From: RGIG4103 sp045644605
GTDB taxonomy: Bacteria; Bacillota; Clostridia; RUG12999
Length of the DNA: 7,445 nucleotides
Assembly (NCBI GenBank): GCA_045644605.1
Contig: JAZRHB010000069.1
Coordinates: 1 to 7,445, forward strand
Direction: 5' to 3'
This document shows, in pieces, positions 1 through 4,765 of this stretch. Both the position numbers and the translations under genes were made by a program. The notes below the pieces were generated by a model that was not told the DNA's origin, did no database searches, and saw only the letters and a program-made list of their open reading frames with translations. The first letter of the stretch is position 1. Each line of letters begins with the position of its first letter.

Positions 1-1
1 A

Positions 2-697
2 ATATATATGAATACACCGGAATTCCCAACGCTAAAAATAGGTGAATTTATTGATGAGGCAAAAGGCACATCAACAGTGGAAATTCTTCAGCCGGGCGAC
101 GAAATTGTGTCATTCAACGGCAAAAGAATGTACTACTACAAAGATTTGTCGTTTGTTATTTCAATGGAATCGGACGGAAGCCCCATCAATCTCACAATAA
201 AACGCGGCGGCGAGTATAAAGATGTTACCGTAAACCCCGTTTATTCTGACGGCAGATACCTTATAGGCTTCAGTCCGCAGTATGAAAAGGTAGGCTTTTT
301 CGGCGCAATAAAATATGGTGTTATGGAAACCTTTTTCACCATGCGTCTTGTTATTTATTCCCTTATGATGCTTATAACCGGTAAGGTTGGAATTTCCGAT
401 ATGTCGGGTCCGGTAGGTGCAAGTACGGTAATCGGTCAGGCGGCATCAGCAGGAGCTTTAAGTCTTTTCAATATATTTGCCCTTCTTTCCGTAAACGTAG
501 GACTGTTTAACTTAATTCCGTTTCCGGCACTTGACGGCGGCAGAATATTCTTCCTGCTTATAGAAATGATTCGCCGTAAACCAATCCCGCCGGAAAAAGA
601 AGGAATGGTCCATTTTATCGGGCTCATACTTCTGTTGATATTGATGGTGTTTGTAACATCAAGTGACATATATAAACTGTTTCTTCCAAAGGGGTAG
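2..697 (+). CDS. rseP: RIP metalloprotease RseP (site-2 protease, M50), C-terminal part
   Basis: Intramembrane zinc protease that cleaves membrane-bound regulators such as anti-sigma factors. The frame is open to the window edge (codons ATA TAT before the ATG at 8), so the gene starts outside and the HExxH zinc motif in the first membrane helix is not visible. From the ATG at 8, residues ~10-75 form a PDZ-like domain (LQPGDEIVSFNGK). A membrane segment follows at ~100-125. The M50 C-terminal motif NLIPFPALDGGR sits near residue 176, whose Asp is the third zinc ligand in the family, and a last hydrophobic helix lies at ~204-219. The stop is 5 nt before ispG, and the rseP-ispG pair is a standard Firmicutes arrangement, usually with dxr upstream. 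The ATG at 8 is probably an internal Met, not the start. Confidence 0.95.
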   Translation: MYMNTPEFPTLKIGEFIDEAKGTSTVEILQPGDEIVSFNGKRMYYYKDLSFVISMESDGSPINLTIKRGGEYKDVTVNPVYSDGRYLIGFSPQYEKVGFFGAIKYGVMETFFTMRLVIYSLMMLITGKVGISDMSGPVGASTVIGQAASAGALSLFNIFALLSVNVGLFNLIPFPALDGGRIFFLLIEMIRRKPIPPEKEGMVHFIGLILLLILMVFVTSSDIYKLFLPKG

Positions 698-702
698 ATA
701 AA

Positions 703-1752
703 ATGTTTACAAGAAACGAAACAAAAATTGTTCGTATAGGTGACGTAATCATAGGCGGCGGAAATAAAATTGCGGTGCAGAGTATGACAAACACAAAAAC
801 GCACGACGTAGCCGCAACAGTAGCGCAGATAAACGCACTTGAGTGTCTCGGATGCGAAATTGTAAGGGTAGCCGTTGCAGATATGACAGATGCGGTTGCT
901 ATTTCCGATATTAAAAAACAGATAAAAATACCGCTTGTTGCAGATATTCATTTTGATTACAGACTTGCAGTTGCCGCAATAAAAAGCGGTGCAGATAAAA
1001 TAAGGCTTAATCCCGGTAACATCGGCGGTGAAGAAAACGTAAAAACAGTTGCAACCCTTGCAAAAGAAAGGGGAGTGCCGATAAGAATAGGTGTAAACGG
1101 CGGCTCTCTTGAAAAAGAGCTGCTCAAAAAATATGGCTCGCCTTGTCCCGAAGCTATTGTTGAAAGTGCTATGGGGCATATTGAAATGCTTAAAAATCAG
1201 AGCTTTGATGATATTGTAATTTCGCTTAAAACATCGGATGTAAACGATACAATTGCGGCATATAAACTATTTGCCGAAAAATCGGATATACCGCTTCATT
1301 TAGGTGTTACGGAAGCCGGTGGGAATTATGCGGGCGTAGTAAAATCGGCAGTTGGTATCGGCGCAATGCTTTCAATGGGTCTTGGAGATACAATAAGGGT
1401 GTCGCTTACAGGTTTGCCACTCGAAGAAATAAAAGCAGCCAAACAGATTTTGAAATCACTTAAACTCATTGATAAAGGGGTGGAAATCGTATCTTGCCCG
1501 ACCTGCGGCAGATGCAATGTAAATCTTGCGGCAATTGCCGATGAGGTTGCGGATAAAACTGCGGGAATAAATAAGAACATAACAATTGCGGTTATGGGAT
1601 GTGCGGTAAACGGACCGGGCGAGGCAAGAGAAGCCGATTTTGGTGTTGCCTGCGGTAAAAACGAGGGTCTTTTATTCAAAAAAGGTGAAATAATAAAAAA
1701 AGTAAAGGAAACAGATATCGTAAGCGAGCTGCTTAAGATGCTTGATGAATAA
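703..1752 (+). CDS. ispG: 4-hydroxy-3-methylbut-2-enyl diphosphate synthase IspG
   Basis: Cytosolic [4Fe-4S] enzyme of the MEP isoprenoid pathway. It reductively converts methylerythritol cyclodiphosphate to HMBPP, with flavodoxin or ferredoxin as electron donor. At 349 aa it is the short bacterial form without the plant-type insert domain. The N-terminal TIM-barrel half carries VADIHFDYRLA and KIRLNPGNIG, and the C-terminal half carries the cluster ligands. These are Cys265 and Cys268 in SCPTCGRC, Cys300 in GCAVNGPGEA, and Glu307 in the same motif, so all expected ligands are present. The start at 703 has a GGGG ribosome binding site inside the last codons of rseP, 8 nt upstream, so the two genes are probably translationally coupled. 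Its last bases overlap the start of the acetyltransferase gene. Confidence 0.98.
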   Translation: MFTRNETKIVRIGDVIIGGGNKIAVQSMTNTKTHDVAATVAQINALECLGCEIVRVAVADMTDAVAISDIKKQIKIPLVADIHFDYRLAVAAIKSGADKIRLNPGNIGGEENVKTVATLAKERGVPIRIGVNGGSLEKELLKKYGSPCPEAIVESAMGHIEMLKNQSFDDIVISLKTSDVNDTIAAYKLFAEKSDIPLHLGVTEAGGNYAGVVKSAVGIGAMLSMGLGDTIRVSLTGLPLEEIKAAKQILKSLKLIDKGVEIVSCPTCGRCNVNLAAIADEVADKTAGINKNITIAVMGCAVNGPGEAREADFGVACGKNEGLLFKKGEIIKKVKETDIVSELLKMLDE

Positions 1753-2176
1753 TATGGAATTCAAAATATTTAATGATGCAACAGACGAAATTATGGCACT
1801 TCGCAAGGAAGTGTTTATAGTTGAAAAAAACGTGCCCGAAGCTGATGAGCTTGACGGCAAGGAAAAAGAACATATCCATTTTGGTATGTACGAAAATGAT
1901 GAAGTTATTGCCTGTCTTCGTGCACAAGGCGTAGGGGAAGGACTTCTTCATATCGGCAGAATAGCCGTAAGAAAAGACCTCCGCGGCAAAGGAATGGGAA
2001 AAATCCTGTTGGAATATCTTTTTACATATGCAAAAGAAAGCGGATTTTCGGCAGTTGAACTTAGCGCAATGGACAGCGCCGAAGGATTTTATAAAAAACT
2101 TGGGTTTGTTCCCGAAGGTGACTATTATCCCGAAGCAGGAATACCTCATATATATATGAAAAAAGAGCTGCAGTAG
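1745..2176 (+). CDS. GNAT-family N-acetyltransferase, YjcF-like
   Basis: Predicted acetyl-CoA-dependent N-acetyltransferase of unknown substrate, 143 aa from the ATG at 1745. Family marks are the N-terminal RKEVFIVEKNVP segment followed by an acidic run and EHIHF, the acetyl-CoA loop RKDLRGKGMG near residue 80, the FYKKLGF motif near 116-122, and a C-terminal EAGIPHIYMKK. The first and last of these resemble B. subtilis YjcF as I remember it. The start is uncertain. ATG 1745 overlaps ispG by 8 bp, ATG 1754 begins 1 nt after the ispG stop and fits the usual N-terminus (MEFKIF), and TTG 1742 is also open. None has a clear Shine-Dalgarno, so translation probably depends on coupling to ispG. The final codons and the stop lie inside the terminator hairpin. 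Confidence 0.9.
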   Translation: MNNMEFKIFNDATDEIMALRKEVFIVEKNVPEADELDGKEKEHIHFGMYENDEVIACLRAQGVGEGLLHIGRIAVRKDLRGKGMGKILLEYLFTYAKESGFSAVELSAMDSAEGFYKKLGFVPEGDYYPEAGIPHIYMKKELQ

Positions 2177-2188
2177 CAGCTCTTTTTC
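2161..2188. terminator. Bidirectional intrinsic terminator between convergent genes
   Basis: A perfect 11-bp stem, AAAAGAGCTGC (2161-2171) with GCAGCTCTTTT (2176-2186), is closed by loop AGTA and followed by a T-rich run. On the minus strand the A-run at 2159-2164 supplies the T-tract. It therefore can end both the rseP-ispG-GNAT transcript and the minus-strand gene at 2193. The GNAT stop codon (2174-2176) lies in the loop. Confidence 0.9.
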
Positions 2189-2192
2189 TTCT

Positions 2193-2696
2193 TTACTTAT
2201 TTTTAATGTCATTCAATAATTTGATTATTTCAGCAAAACCAAGAAACATTGTTCCGCTTATGAAAGCGGCGCACCAATAAACAAAAGCAATAGCCAGAGA
2301 AAATTCGGTGTCAGTATAATGATAGTAAGTACCTTTTACTACTTCAACATTTCCTAAAACAATTCCTGCAATAAAACCACCTAAATATATGATAAACGCA
2401 ATGGCTCTTAAGGCTATTGCAATACTGCTGTCGACAGTAGTGCTGTTATTTGTGTGTTTTAGTATTTCAGTATATTCCTCGTCAGTTACTTCAATGGGTG
2501 CTTTTTTGTAATAATTAATTACATTGCCGGAATCATCATATTCGGCATAAGGGAAGTCGATTGAATATGTAGTTTTATCTGCATATACCCTTTCGCATAT
2601 CTCTAAATCCATTAAAGTTTTTGCTTTTTCTTCTTCAAACTTTTTTCTTTTTTCCTCCTGCTTTTTTTGTAAAAATTCTTCAACAATAGGGTGCAT
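2193..2696 (-). CDS. Uncharacterised two-helix membrane protein (paralogue A)
   Basis: Protein of 167 aa that I do not recognise as a named family. Residues 8-27 are strongly charged (Lys/Glu-rich, possibly helical or coiled). A soluble segment at ~28-82 contains ICERVYADKTTYS, DFPYAEYD, NVINYYKK and VTDEEYTEILKH. Two hydrophobic helices follow, at ~92-116 and ~132-158, ending in ISGTMFLGFAEIIKLLNDIKNK (146-167). There is no signal peptide. A 147-aa paralogue lies upstream on the same strand. The start has AAGGAGG 8 nt upstream. No promoter fits in the ~20 bp between that site and the terminator at 2712-2742, so expression seems to require passage through the structured RNA leader and its terminator. 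The function is unknown; a membrane-linked effector controlled by the leader is inference. Confidence 0.88.
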   Translation of the reverse strand: MHPIVEEFLQKKQEEKRKKFEEEKAKTLMDLEICERVYADKTTYSIDFPYAEYDDSGNVINYYKKAPIEVTDEEYTEILKHTNNSTTVDSSIAIALRAIAFIIYLGGFIAGIVLGNVEVVKGTYYHYTDTEFSLAIAFVYWCAAFISGTMFLGFAEIIKLLNDIKNK

Positions 2697-2711
2697 AATA
2701 AAATCCTCCTT

Positions 2712-2742
2712 AAAATAAAAATGCGTGGCATAAAGCCACGCA
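2712..2742 (-). terminator. Intrinsic terminator between the structured RNA and paralogue A
   Basis: Read on the minus strand, TGCGTGGC, loop TTTAT and GCCACGCA form a perfect 8-bp GC-rich stem, followed by TTTTTATTTT. The plus strand has As after the stem, so the signal is minus-strand only. It ends 15 bp before the paralogue A start codon, upstream of the AAGGAGG. It is either the expression platform of a riboswitch or the 3' end of a short RNA of about 145 nt. Confidence 0.88.
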
Positions 2743-2767
2743 AAAAAACGCAGCTTTAATTACCGTT

Positions 2768-2860
2768 GCTACACAGTACATATCAGATCAGGATATGACA
2801 ATCAAAGCTTGCATTTTTAACTTATGCAAACCTGACCCGAAATATATTAAACTGTGTAGC
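2768..2860 (-). ncRNA. Candidate structured leader RNA (pseudoknotted, riboswitch-like), class unknown
   Basis: Coordinates are plus-strand; the RNA reads on the minus strand. P1 is a perfect 10-bp stem, GCTACACAGT (2860-2851) with ACTGTGTAGC (2777-2768). Inside it are P2 (2831-2824 with 2814-2807, 8 bp, 9-nt loop) and P3 CATATC/GATATG (2797-2792 with 2784-2779), whose 7-nt loop CTGATCT can pair with GGTCAG (2837-2832) in the junction before P2 as a 6-bp pseudoknot. One pair in P2 and one in the pseudoknot are G-U on the minus strand but A-C on the plus strand, which supports the minus orientation. The promoter at 2867-2895 puts the start at or near G2860, the first base of P1. A terminator and then paralogue A follow. 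I do not recognise the class; it does not resemble the purine, preQ1, SAM, THF, ZTP, fluoride or c-di-GMP consensus sequences that I remember. Confidence 0.7.
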
Positions 2861-2866
2861 AAAATT

Positions 2867-2895
2867 ATTATATCATATATTTTATAAAATGTCTA
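2867..2895 (-). promoter_or_regulatory. Sigma-A promoter of the structured RNA and paralogue A
   Basis: On the minus strand, -35 TAGACA (2895-2890), a 17-bp spacer and -10 TATAAT (2872-2867), with a TG-A extended -10 just upstream. The seventh base after the -10 is G2860, exactly where the P1 stem begins. Confidence 0.85.
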
Positions 2896-2906
2896 TTATT
2901 TATTAC

Positions 2907-2939
2907 AAAAAAATCCGCAAACTTAATGTTTGCGGATTT
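2907..2939 (-). terminator. Intrinsic terminator of paralogue B
   Basis: On the minus strand, AAATCCGCAAAC, loop ATTAA and GTTTGCGGATTT form a 12-bp perfect stem, and the T-run continues to 2907. It lies 13 bp past the stop of the 2953-3396 gene and separates it from the promoter of the structured RNA. Confidence 0.9.
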
Positions 2940-2952
2940 ATATTTTTTTATC

Positions 2953-3396
2953 TTATTTATTTTTAATGTCATTCAATAACTTGATTATTTCGGCAAATCC
3001 AAGGAATACAGTTCCGCTTATAAGTGCACCAAACCAATAGGTAAGAGCAGCGGCAGCTTCGCCTGCAATAATAAATCCGCCGATAAATCCAACACCGTAA
3101 ATTATCCATGCGATAACAGTAAGCACAAGAGCAACGATATTTTTGTGTGGTGAATAATTAAATGAATGTTTTTTGATTTCAGCATATTCTTCGTCGGTAA
3201 TATCAATTGCCACTTTTTTATAGTAATTGATTATTGCACCCTTTTCGTCTTCTTCGGGGTAGGGAAACTCGTCGGAATAGGCTGTTGAATTGGAATATAC
3301 TTTCTCGTATAACCCAAGGTCAATTAAGTGTTTGTTTTTTCTTACGGCCTCTTCGGATTTTTTTTGAGTTAAGAAGCTTTCTACCATTTCGTGCAT
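2953..3396 (-). CDS. Uncharacterised two-helix membrane protein (paralogue B)
   Basis: Protein of 147 aa, clearly paralogous to the 167-aa product encoded at 2193-2696. Both begin MH..VE.FL, have a charged N-terminus, and share the segments YEKVYSNSTAYS, EFPYPEEDEKG, INYYKK and DITDEEYAEIKKH. Both end ISGT.FLGFAEIIKLLNDIKNK, the last 16 residues being identical. Hydrophobic helices lie at ~86-111 and ~116-139, with a shorter linker between them than in paralogue A. The start has GGGGG 8 nt upstream and its own promoter at 3430-3459. Its leader is short (~27 nt) and unstructured, unlike that of paralogue A. The two 3' ends still share 21 identical bases, which points to tandem duplication. The function is unknown. 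Confidence 0.88.
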   Translation of the reverse strand: MHEMVESFLTQKKSEEAVRKNKHLIDLGLYEKVYSNSTAYSDEFPYPEEDEKGAIINYYKKVAIDITDEEYAEIKKHSFNYSPHKNIVALVLTVIAWIIYGVGFIGGFIIAGEAAAALTYWFGALISGTVFLGFAEIIKLLNDIKNK

Positions 3397-3429
3397 ATTT
3401 CATTCCCCCTGAATTCTTATTATATTTCT

Positions 3430-3459
3430 ATTCTAACATAAAAATAACAAAATGTCCAA
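3430..3459 (-). promoter_or_regulatory. Sigma-A promoter of paralogue B
   Basis: On the minus strand, -35 TTGGAC (3459-3454), an 18-bp spacer and -10 TAGAAT (3435-3430), preceded by TG-T as an extended -10. It lies ~34 bp upstream of the start codon at 3396. Confidence 0.75.
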
Positions 3460-3489
3460 TCTTTTTACAAAAAAATTCAATAATATACG

Positions 3490-3558
3490 CCCATTTATAT
3501 CGGCACCTATGAACTTGCTCATCTGGAAATGATTGGACAAACAAAAATCCCACAACTT
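3490..3558 (+). pseudogene. Relic of a cotJC / manganese-catalase-like gene
   Basis: The plus-strand frame with codons at 3499-3540 reads IGTYELAHLEMIGQ, with PIY before it and TKIPQL after it. CotJC spore-coat proteins and manganese catalases carry IGTEE(L/F)AHLEMI at this place, with the second Glu and the His as metal ligands, followed a few residues on by a QLT-like sequence. Glu and His are kept here, while the first Glu is replaced by Tyr. There is a stop at 3481-3483, no start codon or ribosome binding site before the motif, and the frame runs on into the rpsI terminator and antisense of rpsI. It is a fragment of at most ~25 codons, not a working gene. The match is from memory of the family motif. 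Confidence 0.55.
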
Positions 3559-3570
3559 TCGTTGTGGGAT
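3543..3570 (-). terminator. Intrinsic terminator of the rplM-rpsI operon
   Basis: On the minus strand, ATCCCACAAC, loop GAAA and GTTGTGGGAT form a perfect 10-bp stem with a stable GNRA loop, followed by TTTTTGTTTG. It lies 16 bp beyond the rpsI stop. Confidence 0.92.
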
Positions 3571-3586
3571 ATAATAGATAATGTAA

Positions 3587-3994
3587 TTATCTCTTGGAGA
3601 ACTGTGGTGCTTTTCTTGCGCCTTTGAGACCGTATTTCTTTCTTTCTTTCATACGCGGGTCACGAGTTAAGTAACCGGCTGCTTTTAATGTACCTCTGTA
3701 GCTTTCTTCATCAACATTAAGAAGTGCTCTTGCGATACCGTGTCTTAAAGCGCCTGCCTGGCCTGTGAATCCACCACCTGCAACTTTACAGATAACGTCA
3801 AATTTACCTTCTGTTTCTGTTGCAACGAGAGGCTGTTTAACGATAACTTTTAATGTTTCAAGTCCGAAATAATCATCAATAGTTCTGTCGTTGATTGTTA
3901 TATTACCTTTACCGGGAACAAGACGTACTCTTGCTACTGATTTTTTTCTTCTGCCTGTACCGTAGTACTGAACTGCTGCCTTTTTTGCTGCCAT
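3587..3994 (-). CDS. rpsI: 30S ribosomal protein S9
   Basis: Small-subunit ribosomal protein whose C-terminal tail reaches the decoding-site tRNA. The 135-aa product has all family marks: YYGTGRRKKSVARVRLVPG near the N-terminus, ITINDRTIDDYF, GGGFTGQAGALRHGIARALL, and the conserved basic tail with TRDPRMKERKKYG and the terminal KAPQFSKR, whose last Arg is the universally conserved tRNA-contacting residue. A strong GGAGGAGG precedes the start. It follows rplM with a 16-bp gap, as in nearly all bacteria, and shares the rplM promoter. Confidence 0.99.
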   Translation of the reverse strand: MAAKKAAVQYYGTGRRKKSVARVRLVPGKGNITINDRTIDDYFGLETLKVIVKQPLVATETEGKFDVICKVAGGGFTGQAGALRHGIARALLNVDEESYRGTLKAAGYLTRDPRMKERKKYGLKGARKAPQFSKR

Positions 3995-4010
3995 TTACTC
4001 TTCCTCCTCC

Positions 4011-4448
4011 TTATTTAATATCCATAGACCACACTTCAGGTTTCTGAGCACTGTGGTTATGTTCGCCGCCGCGATATACTCTGAGTCTTGTTAAAGCTTT
4101 TCTTCCAAGAGTTGTGTGAGGAAGCATTCCTTCAACAGCTAACATGATTGCTTTTTCCGGGTTGTTTGCCATCATATCTTTAGCCTGAACAGCTTTTAAT
4201 CCGCCAATCCAACCTGTGTGTCTGTAGTAATATTTGTCTGTAAGTTTTTTACCTGTGAGAACAGCTTTTTCTGCATTAAGAATGATAACATGGTCTCCGC
4301 AATCTACGTTCGGTGTGAAAGTAGGAAGATGTTTTCCGCGAAGAATGTTAGCTGCAGCAACAGCTACTCTACCTAAAGATTTGCCTTCAGCGTTAATGAT
4401 ATACCATTTTCTATCTATTTCGCTAGCTTTTGCCATAAAAGTTGACAT
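4011..4448 (-). CDS. rplM: 50S ribosomal protein L13
   Basis: Early-assembling large-subunit ribosomal protein, 145 aa, the usual Firmicutes length. Recognisable segments are RKWYIINAEGKSLGRVA, ANILRGKHLPTFTPNVDCGD, TGKKLTDKYYYRHTGWIGG, the highly conserved GMLPHTTLGRKALTRLRVY, and the end EHNHSAQKPE. The start at 4448 fits the common MxTFMAKAS N-terminus and has GGAGG 8 nt upstream. The 5' leader from the promoter at 4505-4533 is about 50 nt. I see no clear hairpin there of the kind reported for L13 leaders in other Firmicutes. Confidence 0.99.
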   Translation of the reverse strand: MSTFMAKASEIDRKWYIINAEGKSLGRVAVAAANILRGKHLPTFTPNVDCGDHVIILNAEKAVLTGKKLTDKYYYRHTGWIGGLKAVQAKDMMANNPEKAIMLAVEGMLPHTTLGRKALTRLRVYRGGEHNHSAQKPEVWSMDIK

Positions 4449-4504
4449 ATCGATTCCCTCCGTTTTATTGTAAATATTTAGCTGCCAATCAAAGTGACTA
4501 CATC

Positions 4505-4533
4505 ATTATAATACATTAAAACAAAATTGTCAA
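4505..4533 (-). promoter_or_regulatory. Consensus sigma-A promoter of rplM-rpsI
   Basis: On the minus strand, -35 TTGACA (4533-4528), a 17-bp spacer and -10 TATAAT (4510-4505). Both hexamers and the spacing match consensus perfectly, as expected for a highly expressed ribosomal protein operon. Confidence 0.93.
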
Positions 4534-4570
4534 TACTTTTTTTGAATTATTTTAATCTGTAAATCACAAA

Positions 4571-4590
4571 CTTCGTTTTTCTTCGTTTTT
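4571..4590. repeat. Tandem 10-bp direct repeat
   Basis: Two perfect adjacent copies of CTTCGTTTTT, followed by the partly similar CTCTCGTTTA. It lies about 40 bp upstream of the -35 of the rplM promoter. Confidence 0.8.
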
Positions 4591-4670
4591 CTCTCGTTTA
4601 CTCGCTCAAGCTCAAATGCAATTTTCATTTTTCATAAATAATATACCTAAATTTCTTCAAAAATAACATT

Positions 4671-4721
4671 AATATAAGAAAAATTTTAAAATTTCCATAT
4701 TTTTACATTTTTTCTTATATT
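4671..4721. repeat. 13-bp perfect inverted repeat over the spoIIE promoter
   Basis: AATATAAGAAAAA (4671-4683) and TTTTTCTTATATT (4709-4721) are exact inverse complements separated by 25 bp. The right arm lies between the candidate -35 and -10 of spoIIE. It could be an operator, a cruciform, or chance in AT-rich DNA. Confidence 0.6.
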
Positions 4722-4735
4722 TGTTGTAGTATAGT
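4702..4735 (+). promoter_or_regulatory. Candidate spoIIE promoter with long spacing (Spo0A-type)
   Basis: -35-like TTTACA (4702-4707) and -10-like TATAGT (4730-4735) are 22 bp apart. In B. subtilis the Spo0A-activated promoters spoIIG and spoIIE are known for spacers of 21-22 bp instead of 17. A weak 0A-box-like TGTTGTA (5 of 7 to TGTCGAA) lies at 4723-4729. The -10 ends 30 bp before the start codon. Confidence 0.45.
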
Positions 4736-4765
4736 AGTATTAACAAATGATAAGGGGGAAAGGAA

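Larger units (their letters stand above)
4534..4765. other. Divergent intergenic region between the rplM promoter and spoIIE
   Basis: The gap from the rplM start (4448) to the spoIIE start (4766) is 317 bp without a gene. Next to the rplM promoter lies a very AT-rich stretch. It holds a perfect tandem repeat of CTTCGTTTTT (4571-4580, 4581-4590) in a pyrimidine-rich block, then featureless AT-rich DNA to ~4670, then the 13-bp inverted repeat and the candidate spoIIE promoter. I see no tRNA or convincing small gene. Confidence 0.7.

Noticed and set aside
436..1179. Long open frame (247 codons) on the minus strand
   Set aside because: It lies antisense across rseP and ispG, both firmly identified. 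Its product is Cys/Tyr/Phe-rich without domain features, so it is a shadow of the codon bias on the other strand.
2768..2860. Self-cleaving ribozyme (hammerhead or twister type) instead of a leader aptamer
   Set aside because: The hammerhead core CUGAUGA...GAAA is absent in the required order on either strand, and no twister-like conserved loops are visible.
3234..3512. Plus-strand open frame of 92 codons
   Set aside because: It is antisense to paralogue B for most of its length, has no ribosome binding site, and is in a different frame from the CotJC-like relic that it overlaps.
3453..3539. 9-bp inverted repeat TGTCCAATC (3453-3461) and GATTGGACA (3531-3539) near the paralogue B promoter
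   Set aside because: The arms are about 70 bp apart, one is part of the promoter -35 and the other is part of the CotJC-like relic codons, so a functional pairing is not convincing.
4449..4504. L13-type autoregulatory leader before rplM
   Set aside because: The leader is only about 50 nt and I could find no convincing stem, so it is not annotated as an RNA element.
4531..4632. Short minus-strand frame beginning MKIAFELERVNERK
   Set aside because: It has 32 codons, no ribosome binding site, a low-complexity Lys/Arg/Glu composition, and runs into the -35 of the rplM promoter.
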